DNA of 64,000 nt from Haemaphysalis longicornis (GCA_013339765.2 CM023449.1:115429070-115493069); one strand, 5' to 3'. Positions 9,425 to 20,040 are shown, counted from the first letter of the stretch. A program made the numbers and translations. The notes: a model not told the origin generated them from the letters alone.

Positions 9425-11004
9425 CTACGCCCACTGCAGGGCAAAGGGCTCTCCCATTATTCTCCAATTACCTCGGTCCTCTGCCAACTGTGACCAATTT
9501 ATCCCCGCAAACTTCTTGATCTCATCTGCCCATCTAACTTTCTGCCGCCCCCTGCAACGCTTGCCTTCTCTAAAGATCCACTCTGTTACCCTTAATGACC
9601 AGCGGTTATCTTCCCTTCGCATTACATGCCCTGCCCACGTCCATTTCTTCTTCTTAATTTCTACTAATATGTCTTTAACACCAGTTTGCTCCCTGACCCA
9701 CTCCGCTCTCTTCTTGTCCCTTAATGTTACACCTATCATTTTCCGCTTCATTGCCCGCTGAGTCGTTCTCAATTTAAGTTGAACCCTCTTAGTGAGCCTC
9801 CAAGTTTCTGCCCCGTAGGTGAGTACCGGTAAGATGCAGCTGTCATACACTTTCTTCTTCAGCGACAATGGTAGGCTGCTATTCATTATCTGAGAATGTC
9901 TGCCATATGCACCCCACCCCATTCTGATCCTTCTAATTATCTCTGCCTCATGGTTGGGATCCGGGGTCACAAATTGGCCTAAGTATATATATTCGCTTAC
10001 CACTTCCACTGCCTCGCCACCTATCTCAAACTGCTGTGCTGTCCCGAGGTTATTGATCATTACTTTAGTTTTCTGCATATTAATTTTCAGGCCCACGGTT
10101 TTACTCTGTTCGCCCAGTGTGGAAAGCATGCTTTGCAATTCGTCCCCCGAGTTACTTAGCAAGGCAACGTCATCAGCAAATCTGAGGTTACTGAGGTATT
10201 CTCCATTAACCCTTACTCCCACCTGTTCCCAATCCAACGTTCTGAATACTTCTTGTAAGCAAGCTGTGAATAACATTGGAGAGATTGTGTCTCCTTGTCT
10301 GACACCCTTCCTTATAGGTATTTTACTGCTCTCCCTATGGAGGATGATGGTAGCTGTAGACCCATTATAGATATCCTCTAGTATTCTTACATAATGTTCA
10401 TCTACCCCCTGGTTCCGCAATGCCTGAATGACTGCTAGGGTTTCGACTGAGTCAAATGCTTTCTCATAATCTATGAAGGCTATATATAGGGGTTCAGTAT
10501 ACTCAGCGCACTTCTCTATCATTTGATTGATCGTGTGAATATGGTCCATTGTTGAATAACCTTTACGGAACCCTGCTTGTTCTTTAGGTTGACTGAAATC
10601 TAAGGTTGCAGAGATTCGATTAGCGATTACCTTGGTAAATACCTTGTAGACCACTAACAGTAAGCTGATCGGCCTGTAATTTTTCAAGTCCTTCATGTCG
10701 CCTTTCTTATGGATTAGGATGATTTTCGCGTTCTTCCAAGATTCCGGTACCATTGCGGTCATTAGGCATTGCGTATACAGGTTTGCCAGTTTTTCAAGTA
10801 CAATTTCTCCGCCATCCTTCAAGAGGTCCGCTGTTATCTGATCCTCACCAGGTGCTTTGCCCCCTTTCATTTCTTTCAAACCCTTCCTTACTTCTTCGGT
10901 CGTTACTGGTGGGATGTCTATCTCCTCTGAGCTACTGTCTCGTTCGGCATTATCCTGTATGTCCCGGCTACTGTACAGATCCCTATAGAACTCCTCGGCC
11001 ACTG
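9425..11004 (-). pseudogene. RTE reverse transcriptase (C-terminal part of the single ORF)
   Basis: This frame encodes 525 residues with the LINE RT blocks in order: NYRPISLL, AFIDYEKAFDSV, GVRQGDTISPMLF and the catalytic FADD (FADDVALLSNS). A C-terminal domain follows with YGAETWRLTKR and the conserved RREDNRW and RGRQKVRWADEIKKF blocks, ending at 9425. It primes reverse transcription at the nicked target. There is no natural start: the frame opens at a GTG-initiated VAEEFYRDLYSS that should continue directly from the endonuclease frame. A one-base change or the TAG at 11010-11008 cuts the ORF. Otherwise the domain looks intact over its full length. Confidence 0.88.
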
Positions 11005-11007
11005 TGA

Positions 11008-12369
11008 CTAGACTATTTTATCCCTATTTGTGATAACATTGCCTTGCTTATCCTTAAGTGCATACATCTGATTTTTCCCCACGCCAAGACGTCTCTTCAC
11101 TGCTTTCAGGCTACCTCCGTTCTTTACAGCGTATTCGATCCTCTCCATGTTATACTTCCGTATGTCAGCTGTCTTACGCTTATTGATTAACTTCGAGAGC
11201 TCGGCTAGTTCTATTCTGTCAGCTGCGGTAGAGATTCTCATGGTTTGCCGTTTCCTGATTAGATCTTTCGTCTCCTGAGAAAGTTTACCAGTATCCTGTC
11301 TAGCCACAGTGCCCCCGACTTCTACTGCACACTCCGTGAGAATGCGTGTAAGGTTGTCGCGGGCTTCCTGTGTCGTAAGCTCGGCTTCCTCGTTAAGGGC
11401 GGAATATCGGTTCTGCAGCGCGATCCTGAATTCTTCTACTTTACGTCTTACTGTTAGCTCATTTATCGGCTTCTTACGTACTAGCTTGTTGCGGTCCCTC
11501 CTCAAATCTAGCCTAATTCGAGATCTTACCATACGGTGGTCACTACACCTTACCCTTCCGAGCACTTCCACATCCTGCACAACGCCAGGGTTATCGCATA
11601 ATATCAAGTCTATTTCATTTTTGTGCTCCCCATTCGGGCTCCTCCAGGTCCACTTCCGACTCTCCCGTTTACAGAAGAAGGTATTCATTATGCGTAGGTT
11701 ATTCCGTTCTGCAAACTCAACTAGTAGGTCCCCCCTGCTATTTCTACAGCCCAGACCATAGTTCCCAACTGCCTTGTCTCCAGCCTGATTCTTGCCTACT
11801 TTAGCATTGAAGTCCCCCATAACTACGGTATACTGCGTTTTTACTTTAGCCATTGCCGATTCCACATCTTCATAGAAGCGTTCCACTACTTGGTCGTCGT
11901 GGCTGGATGTGGGCGCGTAGCCCTGCACCACCTTGAGCTTGTACCTCTTATTGAGCCTAATTACAAGACCTGCTGCCCTTTCGTTAATGCTATAGTATTC
12001 GTCTATGTTGCCAGCTATGCTTTTATTGACTAGAAATCCCCCTCCCAGTTCTCTTCTGTCCTCTAGACCACGGTAACATAGGACGTGTCCATTTTTCAGC
12101 ACCGTAAAGGCTTCGCCTGCCCTCCTAACCTCGCTAAGCCCTATTACATCCCATTTAATGCCCTCTAGTTCCTCGAACAACACCTCGAGACTTGCTTCGC
12201 TAGATAAGGTTCGCACGTTAAACGTTGCCAGGTTCAGATTCCATTGGCGGCCTGTCCGGATCCAGGGATTCTTAGCACCCTCTGCTGCGTCACAGGTCTG
12301 ACCGCCGCCGTGGTCAGTTGCTTCGCAGCCGCTGGGGACTGAGGGCCGAGGGTTAATTGGCGTATTCAT
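11008..12369 (-). pseudogene. RTE apurinic-like (EEP) endonuclease, N-terminal part of the ORF
   Basis: A 453-residue frame starts with Met at 12369. It carries the EEP-fold motifs LNLATFNVRTL, the catalytic glutamate in IGLSEVRR, GYAPTSSHDDQ, VVMGDFNAKVG and the terminal SDHRMV with its catalytic histidine. This type of protein is often mis-annotated as craniofacial development protein 2-like. It nicks target DNA to start target-primed reverse transcription. A linker rich in basic residues leads towards the RT. The frame ends at TAG (11010-11008), and the next frame starts out of phase immediately after, so the natural polyprotein of about 980 residues is broken at one point. Confidence 0.88.
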
Positions 12370-12524
12370 GGGAGGTTGTGGCCGTTACTACACCAGGGTG
12401 GCCAATCCTGCTCTGGTGAGGGAGTGCATTGCCGGCAATGGTCGCCGGGGTCAGGCCGCACCCCAAGCCCCTTTGTGCAATTCCATCAATACGCGGATTT
12501 TTTTTTTAATCCGGTGGGAATTGT

Positions 12525-12597
12525 CCGGCACCGGGATTCGAACCACGGTCCTTCTGCACGCGAGGCGGGTGTTCTACCTCTACGCCATCGCTTCCAT
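12525..12597 (-). repeat. tRNA-like sequence upstream of the RTE element
   Basis: On the minus strand, ATGGCGTAGAGGTAGAACAC resembles a tRNA D arm/A box and GTGGTTCGAATCCCGGTGCC is a near-consensus B box. It lies in the same orientation as the RTE element, directly before its leader with only an A-rich run between. It could be an adjacent SINE head or part of the element's own 5' end. Acceptor-stem pairing is poor, so it is not a functional tRNA gene. Confidence 0.5.
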
Positions 12598-13051
12598 CGT
12601 TCATATTTATACTGTTCAAACTTCGCCGCCCTGCCTGTGCAACGCCCTGCCTGTGCAACACATGAGCAAATCTGAGAAGCCGCCCGCGAGAGGCGAGCGG
12701 CGCGAGTGAACCACTTGTGGCAGGAAGGCGGCGTCGGCAGACGTCGTCTGCTCAGGGATTCCTCCTAGTGCTTCGTTTCAAGCGCAGTACGGCTTGTACT
12801 AGGGCAGTATTTATTAACTGCTGCTAAAATGCCGAGCACTTCAATTTATTTTACAGAAAGAAATCAGGCAATTTTCACTATATATTCGATATTACGATTT
12901 TTGTGCATCGCGTCCGTAGAACATGTAAACTATGGCAACGCGCTTGACGCGCCATCTGTTGTGCTGCTCCGCAAGCTGCATTTCCTCCTCACCAGACGGT
13001 GACATTAACGCGCAGTCCCAGCCCAGCAGAATCGCCTTCTCAAATACTACT
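12598..13051. other. Unassigned sequence
   Basis: Contains a two-copy CCCTGCCTGTGCAAC repeat near 12630-12660. I recognise no coding region. Confidence 0.4.
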
Positions 13052-13275
13052 TTCTCCGTGACCGCAAGCAATGTGGACACTGATAAAGACCGGGTTAATG
13101 GCACGACGTCCACTAGGGTTGTCCAACCAAGCCTATATCCACGAACACCTCACAAAATGTCAGTTCTCCGTGACCGCAAGCAATGTGGACACTGATGAAG
13201 ACCGGCTTAATGGCACGACGTCCGCTAGGGTTGTCCAACCAAGCCTATATCCATGAACACCTCACAAAATGTCAG
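13052..13275 (+). repeat. 112-bp tandem duplication
   Basis: Units 13052-13163 and 13164-13275 are nearly identical, each running from TTCTCCGTGACC to AAAATGTCAG. They differ by about five substitutions. As 112 is not a multiple of three, the duplication shifts any reading frame, which argues against a coding tandem domain. Confidence 0.9.
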
Positions 13276-13681
13276 TGTCACCAACACAAAACCAGTACTG
13301 CCTGTGACTGCTGCAGTGCACACAAAAACGACTGCTGCTCTTCTGAAAGGCTTCTTTGGTGCAGTCCCTGAACCCAGGAACCCACTCAAAAAAAAAAAAA
13401 AACCACACAGAGCAAATGATGACCACAAGAGTTATGAAATGTTGGTTTTAATTCTGTTATGTACAGTATCTACAGAATATACACAAAATGCACATCTGCT
13501 GCATTCAACAGTACGTGCGTCGCTTTCACTAGACAAAAATGCTTAAACTATGCATATGCTTTTTTAAGACAAGTCCTTGATGATGCATATATACAACCAC
13601 TGACAGGCACCGGCTAACGAAAACGGGGCAGGCATTTGGGAAACGTCCTTGCGCCGGCTTTCATATCATCCAGGTGCCACA

Positions 13682-13729
13682 AGACTTGTTACCTTTCCGG
13701 CATCTTCATCCCGGAAAGGTAACAAGTCT
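13682..13729. repeat. Perfect 19-bp hairpin with 10-nt loop
   Basis: AGACTTGTTACCTTTCCGG (13682-13700) and its exact complement (13711-13729) flank the loop CATCTTCATC. It has no T-run and no tRNA or LINE context, so its role is unknown. It could be a MITE-like inverted repeat or a foldback remnant. Confidence 0.85.
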
Positions 13730-13822
13730 GAAAAACTATTAGCTGCATTCACCTTCTGATGCTTCGAGTTACATGAAATGGTATTGATAGTGTGTACGCA
13801 CATAAATTTCGCTTTCATACAT

Positions 13823-13901
13823 CGATCTCGGTAAACGGAATTCCTGTTAAACGGAACTAATCTTTTCCTTCCTTGAAGTTCCGTTTATCTTGAGTGTACT
13901 G
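13823..13901 (-). mobile_element. pogo/Tigger-like terminus, copy 3
   Basis: On the minus strand it begins CAGTACACTCAAGATAAACG and continues with the AACGGAA boxes seen at 8351 and 8836. Its outer end again meets TA repeats. The related sequence in AAACGGAATTCC orientation at 13826-13860 suggests a short foldback element. Confidence 0.5.

Positions 13902-13957
<56 letters not shown>
13902..13957. repeat. (TA)n microsatellite
   Basis: Left outer border of the Penelope-like inverted pair. Confidence 0.95.
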
Positions 13958-13962
<5 letters not shown>

Positions 13963-14008
13963 TAGTAGAGACAGAGACAAACGAGAAAGACTTAGAAAAT
14001 AAAAATAA

Positions 14009-14056
14009 GTTTACTGACGTTTCAGGCAGAGGACTCCCTTTCTTCAGAGTACAAAA
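14009..14056 (-). ncRNA. Hammerhead ribozyme-like motif (left Penelope arm)
   Basis: On the minus strand, CTGAAGA, a stem II hairpin with TCCT loop, then GAAACGTC followed by AGTAAAC. Stem II has one mismatch (CTGCCT against AGGGAG), and stem I pairing is slightly weaker than in the right arm. Penelope-like elements are known to carry hammerhead motifs; activity here is inferred only. Confidence 0.6.
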
Positions 14057-15360
14057 TAAGTTCGTTTCAGAGCTATATATACAGAAAATGTAGCAAGCGC
14101 GAGGGCAAGGTAAGAGGAGGGAGAGTTTGTACAAAATGAATTCATGGTTGGTGGGTAGCAAAAGAATGAAGGGAGAGCGGGAAAATTAATTACAACAAGG
14201 ATAACAAGAACACACAGTCACGCGGTACGAACTTGGAAAAAAAGAGAGAGAGAAGAACCAAACACAGAGAAAAAATAATACATAATTTAAAAAAAAATAA
14301 TAATAAATAACAAGGTAATTTTCCTCCCCCGTGGCAACGGGGGTGAAAGAGGGGTCAAAACAAGATAGGCCCATGCCCGTGTTTGACATGGGCAAAAAGA
14401 TTAGTCACGCGGAAGACGTTCCAAAGAAGATATGCACACAAAGGGCGAACATCTGCCCATTCACACCCGTTCTAGGAATCCAAGTAAGGTCATTGAAACA
14501 AGAGATACGTGGCTTCTGTTGGTGGGAGGCGGGGGTCGCGCCCAAAAGCAGTAGGACAGGCAGTTTGGACAGGAAAGAGTGTACATTGGTATACAAAGAG
14601 CGAAAAAAAAAAAAAAAAAAATAACCAGGTAATTTTCCCCTCCCTTGTGGCAACGGGGGTGAAAGAGGGGTCAAAACAAGATATGCCCATGCACGTGTTT
14701 GACATGGGAAAAAGATTAGTCACGCGGAACAAGGAAACGAAGATATGCAAATGCACACAAAGGATGAACATCTGCCCATACACACCCGTTCTAAGAATCG
14801 TGGTAAGGTAATTGAAAAGTGAGACATGTGGCTTCTGTTGGTGGGAGGCGGGGGTCGCGCCCAAAAGCAGTAGGATAGGTAGTTTCGACTCGAAATGAGT
14901 TTACATTGATAGGGGAAAAAAGACAAGGTCAAACAAGTCATGAAAAAAAAAGAAAAAAAAAAAAAACAGGCATGTGCACGCGCATGACGCGGCAGCAAGT
15001 GGTATTCATCTGCCCGGCGCATGGTGCCAGTTCAGGGAATGCCGAGGCGGTCAGCAACGAATATTAGAAAACAACAATACAAAAAAGAAAGAGGACACGA
15101 AAACAATCACACACGCTCGCGTTCACAAATTAATTGCAAGGTGAGAATATCAAAGCTGAAATGGTACTGCAGCCTTCTACCCAGAACGCAATGTCCAGAC
15201 TTGTTCATCGAATTTGCTTCAGTGAAGCCTTTGTGCTAAAAAACGTCGTGCTAGCACGAAACTAAACCCAACTACGAGAGCTCGCCAACTAATGGGAGAA
15301 TATTATTGAGGGAAAGAAATGAACAGGCATAACACTAGCCTGAGAAATGCAGCCGAAATT

Positions 15361-15726
15361 TTAATCGGAGGAAAGACAGGTTAATTTCCCATAACTTTCA
15401 TTTATGCCAAACGACGCTGATTTAAACTTATAGATAAGGTAAGACTCACGAACCTCGCGATCGTGATGCGTTTTAAAACTAGATTCAAGAATTGTGGCCT
15501 TCAGTTGTTCAAAAGAATGACCAGGAGTGTTAACATGCTTTGATAGAGGCAAAGAAGGGCAGGTTTTTGCATGGGAGCGGTGATTGTTAAACCTCAAACG
15601 AAAGGGTGTTTCAGTCTGGCCAATGTATTGTTTGCCGCAGAGGGTGCATTCCAGCAGGTATACGACGTTGGCGGAATCACAGTTAAAGTTCCCTTTTACA
15701 TTCACATAATAGTTTGTCACATTCAC
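15361..15726 (-). pseudogene. Penelope-like GIY-YIG endonuclease domain, left copy
   Basis: The frame encodes about 110 residues of the C-terminal endonuclease of a Penelope-like element. Visible motifs are VVYLLECTLC (GIY-equivalent), KQYIGQTE (YIG), RLRFNNHRSHAK with the catalytic arginine and following histidine, KHVNTPGH and a distal LESSF glutamate. The cysteine pair before YIG is typical of the family. The enzyme would nick target DNA for the element's RT, but the RT part upstream is absent. The apparent start lies in the junction repeat (TTCACATAATAG copies) and is not a native start. The domain itself is undamaged and ends at a stop near 15361. Confidence 0.85.
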
Positions 15727-15733
15727 ATAATAG

Positions 15734-15776
15734 TTTTACATTCACATAATAGTCAAACTATTATGTGAATGTAAAA
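15734..15776. repeat. Junction palindrome of the Penelope-like pair
   Basis: A 20-bp exact inverted repeat around CAA. ATTCACATAATAG is repeated three times just left of the centre (15700-15753), suggesting template slippage or microhomology repair when the arms were joined. Confidence 0.85.
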
Positions 15777-16109
15777 GGGAACTTTAACTGTGATTCCGCC
15801 AACGTCGTATACCTGCTGGAATGCACCCTCTGCGGCAAACAATACATTGGCCAGACTGAAACACCCTTTCGTTTGAGGTTTAACAATCACCGCTCCCATG
15901 CAAAAACCTGCCCTTCTTTGCCTCTATCAAAGCATGTTAACACTCCTGGTCATTCTTTTGAACAACTGAAGGCCACAATTCTTGAATCTAGTTTTAAAAC
16001 GCATCACGATCGCGAGGTTCGTGAGTCTTACCTTATCTATAAGTTTAAATCAGCGTCGTTTGGCATAAATGAAAGTTATGGGAAATTAACCTGTCTTTCC
16101 TCCGATTAA
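15765..16109 (+). pseudogene. Penelope-like GIY-YIG endonuclease domain, right copy
   Basis: This is the mirror copy of the left domain, with residues identical from VKGNFNCDSANVVYLLEC to GKLTCLSSD. All the motifs described for the left copy are present (LCGKQYIGQT, RFNNHRSHAK, KHVNTPGHSF). The frame opens at a Met created by the junction rather than at a native start. A full Penelope-like protein has several hundred RT residues before this domain and none are here. The identity of the two protein segments implies the pair arose in one event or by recent copying. Confidence 0.85.
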
Positions 16110-17419
16110 AATTTCGGCTGCATTTCTCAGGCTAGTGTTATGCCTGTTCATTTCTTTCCCTCAATAATATTCTCCCATTAGTTGGCGAGCTCTCGTAGTT
16201 GGGTTTAGTTTCGTGCTAGCACGACGTTTTTTAGCACAATGGCTTCACTGAAGCAAATTCGATGAACAAGTCTGGACATTGCGTTCTGGGTAGAAGGCTG
16301 CAGTACCATTTTTAGCTTTGATATTCTCACCTTGCAATTAATTTGTGAACGCGAGCGTGTGTGATTGTTTTCGTGTCCTCTTTCTCTTTTTGTATTGTTG
16401 TTTTCTAATATTCGTTGCTGACCGCCTCGGCATTCCCTGAACTGGCACCATGCGCCGGGCAGATGAATACCACTTGCTGCCGCGTCATACGCGTGCACAT
16501 GCCTGTTTTTTTTTTTTTTTCATGACTTGTTTGACCTTGTCTTTTTTCCCCTATCAATGTAAAACTCATTTCTAGTCGAAACTACCTATCCTACTGCTTT
16601 TGGGGCGCGACCCCCGCCTCTCCACCAACAGAAGCCACATGTCTCACGTTTTCAATTACCTTACCAGATTCTTAGAACGGGTGTGTATGGGCAGATGTTC
16701 ATCCTTGTGTGGGCATTTGCATATCTTCGTTTCCTTGTTCCGCGTGACTAATCTTTTTGCCCATGTCAAACACGTGCATGGGCATATCTTGTTTTGACCC
16801 CTCTCTTCACCCCGTTGCCACAAGGGAGGGGAAAAATTACCTGGTTATTTTTTTTTATTTATTTATTTTTTTTCGCTCTTTGTATACCAATGTACACTCT
16901 TTCCTGTCGAAACTGCCTGTCCTACTGCTTTTGGGCGCGACCCCCGCCTCCCACCAACAGAAGCCACGTATCTCTTGTTTCAATGACCTTACTTGGATTC
17001 CTAGAACGGGTGTGAATGGGGCAGATGGTTCGCCCTTTGTGTGCATATCTTCTTGGAACGTCTTCCGCGTGACTAATCTTTTTGCCCATGTCAACACGGG
17101 CATGGGCCTATCTTGTTTTGACCCCTCTTTCACCCCCGTTGCCACGGGGGAGGAAAATTACCTTGTTATTTATTATTATTATTTTTTAATTATGTATTAT
17201 TTTTTTCTCTGTGTTTGGTTCTTCCTCTCTCTCTTTTTTTCCAAGTTCGTACCGCGTGACTGTGTGTTCTTGTTATCCTTGTTGTAATTAATTTTCCCGC
17301 TCTCCCTTCATTCTTTTGCTACCCACCAACCATGAATCCATTTGTACAAACTCTCCCTCCTCTTACCTTGCCCTCGCGCTTGCTACATTTTCTGTATATA
17401 TAGCTCTGAAACGAACTTA

Positions 17420-17467
17420 GTTTGTACTCTGAAGAAAGGGAGTCCTCTCCCTGAAACGTCAGTAAAC
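17420..17467 (+). ncRNA. Hammerhead ribozyme-like motif (right Penelope arm)
   Basis: The core is in order: CTGAAGA at 17429-17435, stem II AGGGAG/CTCCCT with TCCT loop, then GAAACGTC at 17453-17460. Stem I pairs ACT with AGT and GTTT with AAAC around a GT bulge. Helix III is only the self-complementary ACGT, so a monomer would fold poorly, while a dimer could form a four-base-pair helix III. The predicted cut is after C17460. One extra A precedes stem II. This matches the minimal hammerheads known from Penelope-like elements. Confidence 0.7.
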
Positions 17468-17555
17468 TTATTTTTATTTTCTAAGTCTTTCTCGTTTGTC
17501 TCTGTCTCTACTAACCTTATTTTTTTCGCGCTCTGTGTGAGTTTTTATCTTTTCA

Positions 17556-17673
<118 letters not shown>

Positions 17674-17895
17674 TGTAACGAAGAGTATGAGCGGACGCCT
17701 CAGAGCAAGTAGAACTAACGCAGCGCTATCCGCCTATGAGGTATGCGGTGCATCGGTATAAGAAGACGAAGAAGCAGAAGAACGCTCGGCGTCTGGTCTC
17801 GCGGAACCCTGCTCTCGGCTCTTGCGTGTGCACGCCTCGACCGTGAATAAACCCCTCTCTAAGCGACTACCCAGGCGTCGGCTATCTCCTTTACA
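17674..17895 (+). repeat. 5' LTR of gypsy element 2 (copy A)
   Basis: A 222-bp LTR, TGTAACGAAGAG to CTCCTTTACA. It is identical or nearly so to 24678-24899 and is related to the 3' LTR at 32341-32565. It carries GGTATAAGAAG and AATAAA. Confidence 0.9.
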
Positions 17896-17960
17896 AGTGG
17901 TGGAGGTGCCGGGGTATCGATCCAGTCCTGGAACTCCGGAGCCGCAAACTCCCCGCAGCC

Positions 17961-19218
17961 ATGAACACCGGAGGCAGCCAGAGCGCTACGCCCTCGCCGC
18001 CGACTGTGATGTGCTCCGGTGGCATACGTGAGCGAGATCCACCGGGCTTCAACGGCGCCGATGAAAATGACGCGGAAGATTTGCTGGCATCATTCGAGCG
18101 AGTGAGCACGCATAATCAATGGAACGAAGCTATGAAACTAAGCAAAGTGAGCTTCGCCCTGCACGCCGTCGCTGAACATTGGTACGGGAACAACGCGCGT
18201 CGCTTCAAGACATGGGCTGATTTCAAGGCTGATTTTTGTTTACTTTTGGCCGCCCAGCAGTCCGAAAGCTTCACGCAGAACAGCGCTTGCGCGAACGTGC
18301 ACAGCGCGCGGGTGAAACTTTCACAAGTTATATTGAAGATGTTGTCGACCTCTGCAAACGGATAAACAGCAATATGACTGAACACGACAAAGTCAAGCAC
18401 ATACTGAAAGGCATTGACGACGACGCTTTTCAGATGTTGCTGGCTAAAAACCCGCAAACGGTTAGCGACATCATCAGTAATTGCCTGTCTTACGAGGAGC
18501 TGCGCAAAGAGCGGGCACTCACGAGGCGCAAAGACATGCCTGAGCCCTTGGCAAGCCTAGCCAGTGATGCCCATGAGAATCCCGCCATGCTCCAGCACAT
18601 CCAGCAATTGGTGCGAGAAGAGGTCGCTCGCCAGCTGTCACTGCTGCCCTACACGGAACCGCCGCGCTCCCCACTTGCCGCTACTGTTCGTCACGTCATC
18701 CAAGAGCAGGTTGCCGAAGTACTCCCTTGTGTACGCCCGCATCCTCCTGTGGCCGCTCCTTTGACCTACGCCGATAACACCGCTAGACCATTTGCCGACG
18801 TCGCTGCGCCCAGGATTTCCACGACGCCACGCCGACACCATATGCTGAGGTCGCAGCGAGGCCCAGGGTCAGCTTTCCCATGGCCGCCCCTCCCATCACC
18901 ACTGTGAGGCCATCGCCGCGTTCAGGATATCAAGCTGGCAATCCCTGGCGCACGGCCGACAACCGTCCCATCTGTTTTTCTTGTTGCATTCCGGGACACG
19001 TGGCCCTGTACTGCCGTCGCAACATGGCACCCCCGCGAGGAATTCCCCCGAATAGTTACCATTCGTCGCCGCCTCTCAATGTGCCGCCCACTCGTCCCCT
19101 GCTCGAGTCTGACCCGTCTGACCACCGCGACTTCAACAATCGTCGTTCCATGTCCCCACGGCGACGCTCTCTGTCTCCTATGCGCCGCCGTCCTGCCTCC
19201 AGCGACGCGGAAAACTAG
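17961..19218 (+). pseudogene. gypsy 2 gag, copy A (frameshifted)
   Basis: Same capsid-nucleocapsid protein as the intact copy at 24964-26223. It is broken by loss of one T near 18234 (GATTTTTGTT against GATTTTTTGTT) and one C near 18820 (GATTTCCACG against GATTTCCCACG). A substitution changes EDWLASF to EDLLASF. The CCHC knuckle CFSCCIPGHVALYC is present near 18975-19015. Both indels lie in homopolymers, which points to consensus errors at a contig end. Confidence 0.85.
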
Positions 19219-20018
19219 ATGCCGCAGTTTCGGAGGCAAGAACTGCGTCGTCATCAAACAGCCGAAGACCTAACTTTTCCCCATCTAATGTAATTGATGT
19301 CGCTGTCGAAGGTGTCGCTACGGTCGCACTCATCGACACTGGAGCCGCCGTCTCGGTTATAGACGCAAAATTATGCCGCCGTTTAAAGAAGGTGACGACG
19401 CCACTTCGGGACTATCATTACGCACCGCTACCGCAGAACACATTTATCCCTTGGGCGCATGCATCGCACGAGTCGTCATTCAGGACAATCTGTACGTCAT
19501 CGAGTTCATCGTTCTCTCATCGTGCTCACATCAAGTCATCTTGGGTTGGGATTTCCTGTCACGGTACAGAGCTGTTATCAATTGCGGCCGTGCTGAAGTT
19601 GAATTCTCTCCCTACCTGGACCTTCCTGCTACCAGTTCCTCTTTTCAAAAACTTGTCGTTGCCGAGGATACCACCATTCCACCATCTGCTGCCGTCCTCG
19701 TGAGTTTATCTTGCAGCGCTGTCTCTGAGGGAAACGTTCTCTTTACGCCGTCCTCCCTGTTCGTTTATCGCCGGTCAATTCCGTTGCCCTTCGCCATGTT
19801 GACGTTATGGACGGCCGCACCAGAATCGTTGTCGCTAATACCGACTCCTGCCCCCGTTCCCTGCTCCGCGGTGAATGTCTCGGCACCATTGAGCCGACAG
19901 GATCTGCCGTCGTCGTAGATGTGTCCGACGATTTGCCGCATGTTGAGATCGACGCGCTCTCTTCTCCATGTCCAACGTCGCCGCCTCCCTCGGAAGTTTT
20001 CCGTCATGCTATCGACGC
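19219..20018 (+). pseudogene. gypsy 2 aspartic protease region, copy A
   Basis: Encodes ALIDTGAAVSVIDA (active-site DTGA near 19335-19346) and HQVILGWDFLSRY. The frame breaks near 19397 (one A lost against copy B) and near 19805 (one G lost). It ends where the BEL/Pao insertion begins at 20019. Confidence 0.82.
20014..20018. repeat. Target-site duplication (GACGC), left, copy A
   Basis: GACGC occurs directly before the insertion and again at 22531-22535 directly after it. Joining the flanks at one copy restores the gypsy frame (FRHAIDANLTPQERDK). Confidence 0.8.
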
Positions 20019-20040
20019 TGTTGGTACGAGCCCTTGGCAC

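Larger units (their letters stand above)
9399..12520 (-). mobile_element. RTE-type non-LTR retrotransposon, almost full length
   Basis: On the minus strand an AP-like endonuclease frame (12369-11008) is followed by a reverse transcriptase frame (11002-9425). A short 3' UTR ends in (GATGAT)n at 9399-9415. The endonuclease-RT order, lack of a separate ORF1 and short microsatellite tail fit the RTE clade. About 150 bp of leader lies upstream of the first Met. A single frame change at about 11002-11010 separates the two enzymes. Related 3' fragments lie at 49727-50570 and 57181-57497, so the family is active or recently active in this genome. Confidence 0.88.
13958..17519. mobile_element. Head-to-head pair of 5'-truncated Penelope-like elements (3.6-kb near-palindrome)
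   Basis: Two nearly identical arms of about 1.79 kb face each other across 15754-15756. The exact dyad at the centre is 20 bp (15734-15753 against 15757-15776). Each arm runs outward from a GIY-YIG endonuclease remnant through a long 3' UTR with T- and TTTC-rich stretches and repeated GCGCGACCCCCGCC blocks, to a hammerhead-like motif and then (TA)n. No reverse transcriptase is left in either arm, so both copies are truncated at the same 5' point. The arms differ by scattered substitutions and indels, so this is not a simple mirrored-read artefact. A third, single copy of the right arm lies at 23415-24559. Confidence 0.85.

Noticed and set aside
13958..17519. Penelope palindrome as a pure mirrored-read artefact
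   Set aside because: The arms differ by many scattered substitutions and indels and by an extra 37 bp on the right outer end, which a mirrored single molecule should not show. Read checks are still needed.
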